Shown here: piece by piece, positions 1 to 6,829 of the stretch
Numbering within the stretch: the first letter of the stretch is position 1
Layout: the number at the start of each line of letters is the position of its first letter
The notes under the pieces: generated by a model
What the model was told of the DNA's origin: nothing
Databases searched by the model: none
Seen by the model: the letters and a program-made list of their open reading frames with translations, nothing else
Origin: DASVCS01 sp036381495
GTDB lineage: Bacteria > Gemmatimonadota > Gemmatimonadetes > Longimicrobiales > RSA9
DNA: 17,169 nucleotides
NCBI GenBank assembly: GCA_036381495.1
Contig: DASVCS010000151.1
Location: 1-17,169 of the forward strand
Direction of reading: 5' to 3'
Program-made: the position numbers and the translations under genes

Positions 1-1023
1 GTCCCCGAGGCGCGCTACCCCGACGCCGCCGCGGCCAGGTCGCTGCACGAGCGGCTCCAGCGTGCATTCGCGGCACTCCCCGGCGTCACGGCCGTCGGCG
101 CGGCATCGGCGCTGCCGCTGTCGGCCGACGCGGACCAGATCACGGTGGGTGTCCCGGGTGCTCCCGCCAACACGGGCGACCGGGAGCACGACCATCCCCT
201 GGTCGACTACATCCGGGCGCGCCCGGGCTACTTCGACGCCTTGCGGATCCCCGTGCTGGCCGGCCGCACCTTCGACGCGCCATCGCCGGACGGTGTGCGG
301 GAGGCACTGATCGATCGGACACTCGCGACCACGTTCTTCCCCACGGGCAATCCCATCGGCGCCACGCTCGTGCTCGCCGAGGAGTCACTGACCGTGGTCG
401 GCGTCGTCGAGCACGCGCGACTCTACGACATCCACCAGGACGGCCGGCCGCAGGTCTACATCCGGAACGAGGACTTCACGAGACGCACGCTCTCCTGGGT
501 GCTGCGCACCGACCGCGCGCCACTGAGTCTGGTCCCCGAGGTGCGCGCCGCAGTCCGGCGGATCGACCCGCAACTCGCCCTCGCCGACATCCAGCCGATG
601 GACCGGATCGTGGACGACGCACTGAGGCAGCAGCGTCTGAGCGCCGTACTCATCGCCGGCTTCTCGCTCGGCGCGCTGCTCCTCGCCGCGATGGGACTCT
701 TCGGCGTCGTCGCCGGCGCCGTCACCCGCCGCCGCCACGAGCTCGCCGTCCGCCTCGCGCTCGGCGCCGACCACGGCCGCGTGCTGCGCCTCGTGCTCGG
801 CGAGGGCGCGCTGCTGGTCGGACTCGGGCTGCTCATCGGCGCGCCCGGGATCTACCTCTCCGGCCACGCGATCCGCGGCGTGCTCGTGGGTGTATCGCCC
901 TTCGATCCGCTCACCCTCGGCGCGGTCGCCTGCGCGCTGGCGCTGGTCGCGCTCATCGCGTGCTACCTGCCCGCCCGGCGGGTGACGGGGATCGAGCCGG
1001 CGGGATTGCTCAGGGAGGAGTGA
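1..1023 (+). CDS. ABC transporter permease, ADOP/MacB-FtsX type (3' part only)
   Basis: The frame is open from base 1 and ends at TGA 1021-1023, so this is the last 340 codons of a longer gene; the start lies outside the window. The first half reads like the extracytoplasmic MacB-type domain, including a segment resembling 'LPGVTAVGAASALPL'. The second half is an FtsX-like domain with hydrophobic segments at about residues 213-238, 267-285 and 305-328. Between the first two is 'TRRRHELAVRLALGA', equivalent to the RxxEIxIRxALGA cytoplasmic loop of this family, and the protein ends with 'PARRVTGIEPAGLLREE', the family's usual terminus. Members are inner-membrane proteins that couple ATP hydrolysis by a partner ATPase to mechanical work or export in the periplasm. 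Substrate cannot be inferred. The acidobacterial-type ADOP subfamily is the best fit because the loop and ending match it. Confidence 0.9.
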   Translation, partial: VPEARYPDAAAARSLHERLQRAFAALPGVTAVGAASALPLSADADQITVGVPGAPANTGDREHDHPLVDYIRARPGYFDALRIPVLAGRTFDAPSPDGVREALIDRTLATTFFPTGNPIGATLVLAEESLTVVGVVEHARLYDIHQDGRPQVYIRNEDFTRRTLSWVLRTDRAPLSLVPEVRAAVRRIDPQLALADIQPMDRIVDDALRQQRLSAVLIAGFSLGALLLAAMGLFGVVAGAVTRRRHELAVRLALGADHGRVLRLVLGEGALLVGLGLLIGAPGIYLSGHAIRGVLVGVSPFDPLTLGAVACALALVALIACYLPARRVTGIEPAGLLREE

Positions 1024-1067
1024 GGGGGCAGAGCCCGCCTGCCGACCATGACGCTGCCGCCAATGCA

Positions 1068-1099
1068 AAGTGGCTCGGTGAGTGCTCATCGAGCCACTT
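1068..1099 (+). terminator. long near-perfect hairpin, possible terminator of the permease gene
   Basis: The arms AAGTGGCTCG (1068-1077) and CGAGCCACTT (1090-1099) are exact reverse complements. The 12 nt between them continue the pairing through one G-T wobble and TGAG/CTCA, so the whole 32 bp is almost a single palindrome. It lies 45 bp after the permease stop and is followed on the + strand by a pyrimidine run (CTTCTTCCTT) rather than a clean T tract. Intrinsic terminator is the simplest reading; an operator or the scar of an insertion is possible. Confidence 0.5.
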
Positions 1100-1191
1100 C
1101 TTCCTTGACCCGTTTCCTCTGACCACGAAATTGGGGGTGCCGCCGGCGATCCGGCGGCAGCAAGCCCATGTTTCGCCGTTCACAGCTCGCC

Positions 1192-1199
1192 GGAGGAAG
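1192..1199 (+). promoter_or_regulatory. Shine-Dalgarno that fixes the DUF3800 start
   Basis: GGAGGAAG ends 10 nt before the ATG at 1210. The in-frame ATG at 1168 lies upstream of this site and has no such sequence, so the ribosome-binding site selects 1210. Confidence 0.7.
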
Positions 1200-1209
1200 A
1201 CCTGGCTGT

Positions 1210-2025
1210 ATGTTCGTTTACATCGATGAGTCCGGGCACCCCCATCCGAAGGATCCCTGCGAGCGCCCCGTCTACGTCGCGGTCTGCGTACCAGCCCTTC
1301 GGGTTCGATCACTCATGGCCGCCCTCTACAGGGCGATGAAGGATCTCGAAGTCGCCATGGACCGTGAGCTTAGCGACAAAGAGCGCGAAGGAAAGGCGAC
1401 CGCACTCCTGAACAGGCGCAATCTTCTCGGTTTCCCGGCGAAAAGAGAGTACGTCGAGACTGTTATGGATCACGTCCGCAGCTCGGAGATGGCCATTTTC
1501 GCCATGGTCATGGAACGGCCCACGAAGAAGCCGTACGACGGGGACGACCTCCTTCAGACGCCCGATCAATGGCTCCTCGAACGCATCGATTGGTTGATCG
1601 AGGAACGCTACGAAGGAACGCTGGCGACCTTGGTCTTCGATGGGCGCAGCCGACTGCAAAACAAGCGCCTCGATGCGTGCTTTTCGGGCTTTTTGTTCCG
1701 TTCCCGCGTTGGCCGCGGAATGACGAGCATCGTGCCCAACGTCCTCTTTGTCGACTCGGAATTGACGCCGGGGATCAAGATTGCGGACATGTGCGCGTAC
1801 ATCCTGCGTGTCGACTACGAACAGGGCCTTGACCGCGGAATCCGGTCCGGCGATCCGTACCTGTCCGCGATCGCTCGGTACGCGCAGATCATACGAGGCA
1901 AGACGGTCGATTTCGATGTCGATGGCCAAACCCACTGGGGGATCCGGACCATGGGAGAGGAGCATTTCATCTACGATCCGCCGGATCACATCCGGGAGGC
2001 CGTTCCGGCAGAGGCGAGAGGCTGA
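1210..2025 (+). CDS. DUF3800 domain protein
   Basis: The 271-aa protein begins MFVYIDESG, the signature opening of DUF3800, with acidic D6 and E7. The second family signature appears as 'VDSELTPGIKIADMCAYI' at about residues 181-198 (D182, S183, D193), and a further conserved-looking acidic site is 'LVFDG' (D144). The acidic pattern is generally read as a metal-dependent, RNase H-like nuclease fold, but biochemical function is not established for this family. DUF3800 genes are frequently seen near phage-defence and mobile genes. An in-frame ATG at 1168 would add 14 residues ahead of the signature; the Shine-Dalgarno and family N-terminus favour 1210. Base composition differs from the surroundings (50% GC at 1441-1500 by hand count), suggesting acquisition by transfer. 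The neighbouring restriction-modification genes converge on it from the other side. Confidence 0.85.
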   Translation: MFVYIDESGHPHPKDPCERPVYVAVCVPALRVRSLMAALYRAMKDLEVAMDRELSDKEREGKATALLNRRNLLGFPAKREYVETVMDHVRSSEMAIFAMVMERPTKKPYDGDDLLQTPDQWLLERIDWLIEERYEGTLATLVFDGRSRLQNKRLDACFSGFLFRSRVGRGMTSIVPNVLFVDSELTPGIKIADMCAYILRVDYEQGLDRGIRSGDPYLSAIARYAQIIRGKTVDFDVDGQTHWGIRTMGEEHFIYDPPDHIREAVPAEARG

Positions 2026-2428
2026 GGCATATGCTGGAGCCGTTATCGCGTCACTTCGGAGTCGCACTTGTCCGCGAACCGACCGGTCGCGCGGCTTCGA
2101 ACGCGCGAGTGAGCCGCTCTAGCCGGTGCACTGGCCCGAAACGACGAGAGCCGGAGGCGGCGCCAATCGAGCACCGCAGCCGGCTCCATGCAGCAGCGAC
2201 CGCGCAACGGTCGTTGCTGATCTCGTCGAGAGCCGCGCAAGGCGCCTGGAGAGGCGTATAGCGGCTTCCGATGCCACGAAGATCGCCGTTCCCGCCGCTC
2301 GTGTCAAGGGGCTCGATACGCGTGGTCGAGCGTCCGCCTTTCTGCAATGCACGAACGGTGCCGGCAAGCCGGATGAGGCGATGCGCGCCGGATGGGGCGT
2401 GCGGCCGTTTTCGCCCAGCCCACCAGCG
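2026..2428. other. non-coding gap between convergent genes
   Basis: No reading frame here looks like a protein: the open frames are arginine/serine-rich shadows of GC-rich DNA. The gap separates the 3' ends of the DUF3800 gene (+) and the type IIG tail gene (-), so it should hold the terminators of both. Two inverted repeats are visible: GAGCCGG (2148-2154) with CCGGCTC (2180-2186), and a stronger hairpin at 2193-2217 listed separately. No tRNA, integrase remnant or direct repeat was recognised. Confidence 0.6.
2193..2217. terminator. 10-bp hairpin in the convergent gap
   Basis: GCAGCGACCG (2193-2202) pairs with CGGTCGTTGC (2208-2217) over ten positions with one G-T wobble, leaving a CGCAA loop. 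Neither side carries a T tract, so it is only a weak terminator candidate. Its place between convergent genes makes a shared transcription stop plausible. Confidence 0.3.
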
Positions 2429-2977
2429 CTACCCTCCCCGCTCCACCAACGCCACCTCCTTTTCCGTGAGGCCGTACAGCCGGTACACGATCCGGTCGAT
2501 CAGCCGGTCCGTGAGCTCGATCTCGCGGCGGATCGGCCGCAGGCGCTCCAGGCTGCGCTCGCAGCCGCGCCGAATCAGTTCCCGCTCCGCGTTCTTCGCG
2601 CCGTACTCTGCCGGCGCGGCGAGGTCCGGCTTCACCCGCGCGGGATGGTTCTTCACCAGCACGTCGAGGAGCGAGTCGGCGCCGCCGGGCTGTTCGTCGT
2701 AGTGCAGCACGGCCGTCTTCCCCGCCAGATCTTCGAGGGGACACCCGATCCGCTCTTCGAGCCAGGCGAGAAACGAGTGCATCTCCGTCCGCCGCCGTTC
2801 GTGGAGCTCGGTCATCCGCCCGGCGAGGAAGGTGAGGAAGTCCGCGACGACGTCGGCCCGTTCCGTGCCGCCGGCCGTGCCGCCGGCGGCCGGCGCATCC
2901 GGCGCGGCCGGGGCGAGGAGGCCGTCGATCTCCGCGAGCACAGCCGTGAACACCCGTTCGACCTCGGCGCGACTCAC
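2429..2977 (-). CDS. detached C-terminal-type subunit of the type IIG restriction-modification enzyme
   Basis: The 182-aa product starts at GTG (2977), which overlaps the TGA of the upstream methyltransferase gene as GTGA; GGAGGG (2981-2986) lies 3 nt before it. Residues 1-22 are helical, 23-40 form an Ala/Pro/Gly linker, and 41-182 are mostly helical. 'MHSFLAWLEERIGC' (about 66-79), 'LEDLAGKTAVLHYDE' (81-95) and the ending 'IDRIVYRLYGLTEKEVALVE' resemble the extreme C-terminus of single-chain Eco57I-type enzymes, where a tail of the form 'IDxLVYxLYGLTxEE' follows the specificity region. The product is therefore probably needed with the 1202-aa protein, perhaps for target recognition or assembly. 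It has no catalytic motif of its own. The same frame stays open upstream to 3532, but that part is arginine-rich shadow of the methyltransferase gene. Confidence 0.75.
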   Translation of the reverse strand: MSRAEVERVFTAVLAEIDGLLAPAAPDAPAAGGTAGGTERADVVADFLTFLAGRMTELHERRRTEMHSFLAWLEERIGCPLEDLAGKTAVLHYDEQPGGADSLLDVLVKNHPARVKPDLAAPAEYGAKNAERELIRRGCERSLERLRPIRREIELTDRLIDRIVYRLYGLTEKEVALVERGG

Positions 2978-5900
2978 GGGCCCTCCGCTCCCGCCCCGCC
3001 CGCGGGGACGGTCTGCGTGCCGCCGTCCGCCCGGGTCGGATCCAGGCCGGCGGCGCGCAGACCGTCCTCGTAGAGCGAGCGCAGGCGCTCGCCGAGGGCG
3101 TGGCGAGTGTCCGGCGGGGTGGTCGGCTCGATTCGGCGGATCGGCAGGCGTTCCATGTACTGGGCGCGGAGCTCGATACGACCCCGTTGACCCGGATCGC
3201 CAAGTGAGGCGCAGACCTGCCGCAGATAAAAGAAAAGCAAGCGGCTGTTCAGCAACGCGAGCAGGAAGCCGTCCTCCCCCGGTATGAAGAAGCACTTGTT
3301 GTTCGGATAGAGCGGGCCCCGGTGAAACGAGAACCGGGCTTCCCTTGCGATCTCCGGGTACAGGATCTTGCCGCCTTCGAAGAACTCGATGTAGTTCTCT
3401 TGCGGTTGCTGCAACTCGTACCACACCTGCTTGGTCGCCCGCTTCTCCAAACGTTGTCGGAACGGCTCGAGATGCCGCTCCACCGCGGGGTAACGGGCGA
3501 TGTCCACGCCGTGCGGCAGGTACAGGATCCACTGCCGAAGGTGTCCGTCTATGCGGTAGCGACGGACGTCATCGCCCACCACCAACGGCTTGATCACCTC
3601 CTCGCTCCGTGGGTCCTCGGCGATCAGGCGCTCGCGCGTGGCATCATCGAGGAAGAAGGCGGCGTTCAGGCCGGTCTTGATCCCCCAACCTATCCGGACC
3701 CCGGGGACCTCCCCGAGCGCCCGTCCAACGCCCTCAACCTTGGCCATCAACGCCGCGACCTCGGCCGGAACGATTCGCCACTCCTCACCCAGGATGCCTT
3801 CGCGGTCGAATTGGAATGCTCGGCGCTCGATCTCCTGGCGCAGGTCGTCGAATTCGAGTCGAACCATCTGCGCAAAGCGTGGCGTCTCAGTGGCCCGATC
3901 GGCCGTCGCGAAGAAGAGCGCCGGCATGGCAGCCGCATCGTCGAACACGGGCAACTCGCCGAAATCCACGATCTCGCGTACCGCCGCCTCGCGCGCGATC
4001 AGCCTTCGCACCGGCTTGCCGTAGTTGGCGCGCAGGAACTTGTTCGAGAGGATCACGCCGTACTCGCCGCCGGTGCGCAGGAGCGCGAGCGAGCGCTCGA
4101 TGAAGTAGACGTAGAGATCGCTGCGGGTCTCGTAGCTCTCGTACGCCGCACGGAGGAAGCCTTTCAGCTCCTTGAACTCCTCCATCCTGACGTAGGGCGG
4201 GTTGCCGAGCACGGCGTCGAAGCCCGGCATCTCGCGGTCCCGGCCCATCGCGTCGTAGAAGACCTCGCCGAATTCGACCTCCCAGTGGAAGAATCGGTGT
4301 TGAGAGGCCAGCGCGCGAGCCCGGCGGAACCACGGCTCGGCGCGGATCGCGTCCCACGCCTCTTGGGGCGCGAGGAGCGCGTCGAGCATGCGCGCGTAAT
4401 TGTCGCCCTCGCCCTCCCTCCTGCGAGGTTCTCGATCGTCGCGCTCCCCCTGCTCGGGATCCTTCGCGAGGATGTTCCCGAACCCGCGGCTGACCCAGAC
4501 ATCGGCCGCCTCCCGGAACCGTCCGAGAAGCGCGTCCGCCTGCCGGTAGAGGTTCTCCTTGCGCTCGACGTCCGGCGGCGCCTCGGACGGCATATGTTCG
4601 ATCTGGTCGATGAACGCGAGTGCCTGGATCAGCTTCTTGCGGAACGCGCCATCGAAGGCGTTGTACTGGCCGGCGGCCTCGAGCGCCGCCTCCTTGCTTT
4701 TCCGTCCCGACAACCCGCCCAGCTCGCGGATGCGTGCGCCCAGCAGCGAGTCCCCGCATTTCAGGTGGTGGTCCAGGAAGTTCAGCGGCTTGTCCTTCTG
4801 GACCGTAGCGAGCCAGAGCGAGAGCTTGGCGAGCTCGACGGCGCGCGGGTTCTTGTCGACGCCGAAGATGCAGCGTTCCACGACGAGGCGCCGCAGGTAT
4901 TCCGGATCCGGGACGGCGAAGTCGCCGAGGACCGGTTGCGGATCATCCGCCGCCGCTCGCACCGCGGCGCGGGCGAGGAACGCGGTCGCGGCGACGAGGA
5001 AGTGGCCGCTGCCCATCGCGGGATCCAGCACTTTGAGCTCGAGGATTTCCGCGACGGAGCGCCCCTCGACCAGGGGCCCGAGTGCGCGCTCGACGATGTA
5101 TTGCACGATCGGGTCGGGCGTATAGAACGAGCCCGTCGCCTTGCGCTCGCCCTTGTCCGTGGCGAGGTACAGCTCACCGGCGGGCACCGGGTCGCGCACG
5201 ACCTGGCCGTGCTCGCGGATTGCGGGGAGATCGTCCGTCGCGACGCGGATCACGTGCTCGAGCAGCCCTTCGTAGATCGAGCCGAGGTGGCGAACATCGA
5301 GTGGACCGTAGTCGACGAAGTGCAGCCGGCCGGTCTCGGGGTCCTCGACGCGCGAGAGCAGGTCCAGCGCTTCGGCCATCTGTGGATCCGCGACGTAATG
5401 CGCTTCGAGCCACGGATGTTTTGCGGGATCGAAGAGGCCGCCGTTGTAGACCGGGATCCCCACGTCGCGCCACGCCGGGTCGCCGTCGACGATACGGAAC
5501 AGGTCCTGGAGGTCGTTCCAGAGATCGCGACCGCGCCGGAAGTGCGCCGCGCCGGCGTCGCGCGCCTGCGCCGCCCGCTCGCGCAGGGCGAGCAGGCTCT
5601 TGCTGCGATAGGCAGCGTTGGTGCGCACCGGCAGCAGGTCCCGCGACTCGGCGTAGAGCAGGAACAGCAGCCGGAAGAGCAATGTCAGCGCGTTGTCCAG
5701 CACCACCCGGCTGCGTTCGGCATCCGCGGCCAAGACAGCGCCATCCATCCCCTCGGCGACCGCGAACCCCCGGCAGAGCGCGGTCACCGCACGGTACGCG
5801 CGGGGCTTGAGCGCTTCCTCGACCCCGCGGGCGTAGTGCGCCGAGCGGGCGCGGACGAGATCGAGCCAGCGCTGTCCCTCCAGTTCGACGCGGAACGCCT

Positions 5901-6582
5901 GGGGACGGAAGAACAGGTAGAAGTAGCGGAACGCCTCCGCAGCCGGAATCGACTCGCCCTGCTCACCGAGCTGGAGTTCGGCATCTCCCAGCAAGTCCGG
6001 CAGATTCACCGCGAAGTAGACGGTGTCGGCGAAGTCCGCGTCGCGGCAGTAGAGGCGCCACGCGATGCCATTGGTCAGGATCCCCCACGGCTGCTCCGCC
6101 CGGATCAGGTAGTTGATGATCTGCGTCGACGGGACGCGGTTCGGATCCCTGTCGCCCTGTACACCGCGCCCATCCAGATCGCGCCCCCACCGCTTCGCCT
6201 CGAGGATGCCGCTGGCGCGTTTCAGGACGTGACGATGGTCACCGAGCCTCGCCGCGCTGGTGGCATCCGCAGGATCCGGAAAGAGCGCGTAATCCGGGAA
6301 TTGCGTCGTGCCCTGTCGGCTCGACCGTGGCTGCACCTCGAACCCCCAGCCGAGTGCTTTGAGCACCGGACGGATCCAGCGCTCCTCCGTCTGGGCCTCG
6401 CTCGCGCCTTCCAACGCCGCCCGTTGCTCCGCATGGAGTTGCCGCAGCACCTGCCGAACGCGCTCCGCCTCCACCTCCACCGCCGCCCATAGCGGCTCGC
6501 CCCGGAGTCTCTGCTCGAGGAAATGGTTCGAGAAGAGTTGACGGTTGGTGTGCGCAGGGTGAACCTCGAGTGTGAGCTGCAT
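2974..6582 (-). CDS. type IIG restriction enzyme / adenine-specific DNA methyltransferase (Eco57I-like)
   Basis: The 1202-aa protein combines cleavage, methylation and recognition. The N-terminal part carries a PD-(D/E)xK-type nuclease pattern: 'FPDYALF' (P96, D97), 'GILEAKRWG' (E128, K130) and 'QIINYL' (Q154), followed by 'PWGILTNGIAWRLY', as in HsdR-like N-termini. A helical connector leads to the N6-adenine methyltransferase core: 'SFYTPDPIVQYIVE' (about 485-498), motif I 'LDPAMGSGHF' (519-528, AdoMet binding) and catalytic motif IV 'NPPY' (794-797). About residues 950-1150 form a TaqI-like specificity region ending 'QYMERLPIRRIEP'. Such enzymes methylate one sequence and cut unmethylated DNA nearby. 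The ATG at 6582 has GGAG close upstream and is followed by 'NRQLFSNHFLEQRL', a typical family N-terminus. The last 45 residues are a Gly/Ala-rich linker that stops where the next gene starts. BREX PglX has a similar core, but a nuclease motif is present here and no other BREX gene is in view. Confidence 0.9.
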   Translation of the reverse strand: MQLTLEVHPAHTNRQLFSNHFLEQRLRGEPLWAAVEVEAERVRQVLRQLHAEQRAALEGASEAQTEERWIRPVLKALGWGFEVQPRSSRQGTTQFPDYALFPDPADATSAARLGDHRHVLKRASGILEAKRWGRDLDGRGVQGDRDPNRVPSTQIINYLIRAEQPWGILTNGIAWRLYCRDADFADTVYFAVNLPDLLGDAELQLGEQGESIPAAEAFRYFYLFFRPQAFRVELEGQRWLDLVRARSAHYARGVEEALKPRAYRAVTALCRGFAVAEGMDGAVLAADAERSRVVLDNALTLLFRLLFLLYAESRDLLPVRTNAAYRSKSLLALRERAAQARDAGAAHFRRGRDLWNDLQDLFRIVDGDPAWRDVGIPVYNGGLFDPAKHPWLEAHYVADPQMAEALDLLSRVEDPETGRLHFVDYGPLDVRHLGSIYEGLLEHVIRVATDDLPAIREHGQVVRDPVPAGELYLATDKGERKATGSFYTPDPIVQYIVERALGPLVEGRSVAEILELKVLDPAMGSGHFLVAATAFLARAAVRAAADDPQPVLGDFAVPDPEYLRRLVVERCIFGVDKNPRAVELAKLSLWLATVQKDKPLNFLDHHLKCGDSLLGARIRELGGLSGRKSKEAALEAAGQYNAFDGAFRKKLIQALAFIDQIEHMPSEAPPDVERKENLYRQADALLGRFREAADVWVSRGFGNILAKDPEQGERDDREPRRREGEGDNYARMLDALLAPQEAWDAIRAEPWFRRARALASQHRFFHWEVEFGEVFYDAMGRDREMPGFDAVLGNPPYVRMEEFKELKGFLRAAYESYETRSDLYVYFIERSLALLRTGGEYGVILSNKFLRANYGKPVRRLIAREAAVREIVDFGELPVFDDAAAMPALFFATADRATETPRFAQMVRLEFDDLRQEIERRAFQFDREGILGEEWRIVPAEVAALMAKVEGVGRALGEVPGVRIGWGIKTGLNAAFFLDDATRERLIAEDPRSEEVIKPLVVGDDVRRYRIDGHLRQWILYLPHGVDIARYPAVERHLEPFRQRLEKRATKQVWYELQQPQENYIEFFEGGKILYPEIAREARFSFHRGPLYPNNKCFFIPGEDGFLLALLNSRLLFFYLRQVCASLGDPGQRGRIELRAQYMERLPIRRIEPTTPPDTRHALGERLRSLYEDGLRAAGLDPTRADGGTQTVPAGGAGAEGP

Positions 6583-6825
6583 AGGCTCCGTTCTCGGGAG
6601 TCATTGTCCGACCTGAAGATGTTCGGGCATCCCGCCGTGCGCCACCGCCGGGAGCCCGTCAAACTCGGCGATCCACCGCCCGCCCCCATCCCGCTCCCGT
6701 AAACGTCAACGTTCCCGCTCCCGCTCCCGTTCCCGGCCGTTCCTGGCCACAAAGGGGCCGCCCCCCCAACCACCGCACCCCCTCCCGGGCAATCCCCAGC
6801 CCCAGCCCCAGCCCTAGCCCTAGCC
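6583..6825. other. repeat-rich intergenic gap
   Basis: This gap separates the carboxylase stop from the type IIG start, both on the minus strand. It contains a degenerate 6-bp array (6690-6737) and most of a second, cleaner hexamer array (6794-6829). On the minus strand GGGG-CGG-CCCC followed by TTT (about 6751-6764) is a very weak terminator candidate. No convincing promoter for the type IIG gene was found, although it needs one here unless it is read through from the carboxylase. Confidence 0.5.
6690..6737. repeat. degenerate 6-bp tandem array, CCCGCT type
   Basis: Eight consecutive 6-mers stay in register: CCCGCT, CCCGTA, AACGTC, AACGTT, CCCGCT, CCCGCT, CCCGTT, CCCGGC. The CG at positions 3-4 is invariant. 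The central units create the inverted pair AACGT/ACGTT. The array is intergenic. Confidence 0.7.
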
Positions 6826-6829
6826 CTAC
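6794..6829. repeat. telomere-like hexamer array A at the carboxylase stop codon
   Basis: The array reads (CCCCAG)3(CCCTAG)2CCCTAC on the + strand. On the minus strand, which is the mRNA sense here, it becomes six G runs separated by CT or CTA, matching the G-quadruplex pattern. The TAG stop of the carboxylase (6826-6828) is part of the last unit, so tandem in-frame TAG codons recur at 6-nt spacing after the gene. Confidence 0.9.

Noticed and set aside
2085..2115. TTCGAA-containing stretch resembling a tRNA T arm
   Set aside because: The flanking stem does not fit, and no acceptor or anticodon arm could be folded around it.
2978..3532. Upstream extension of the type IIG tail gene, which could suggest a frameshifted continuation of the methyltransferase
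   Set aside because: Its residues are arginine/proline-rich shadow, whereas the methyltransferase frame there still reads specificity-domain sequence up to a linker. A GTGA overlap with its own ribosome-binding site explains the arrangement.
3322..6492. Open + strand frame of 1056 codons opposite the methyltransferase gene
   Set aside because: It is the mirror of the high-GC third-position bias of the real gene. Its translation is rich in Arg, Val, Glu and His without recognisable motifs, while the minus strand carries the complete set of nuclease and methyltransferase motifs.
2974..6582. BREX PglX-type methyltransferase
   Set aside because: A PD-ExK-like nuclease pattern occurs in the N-terminal part, and no brxC, pglZ or brxL homologue is present in the window.
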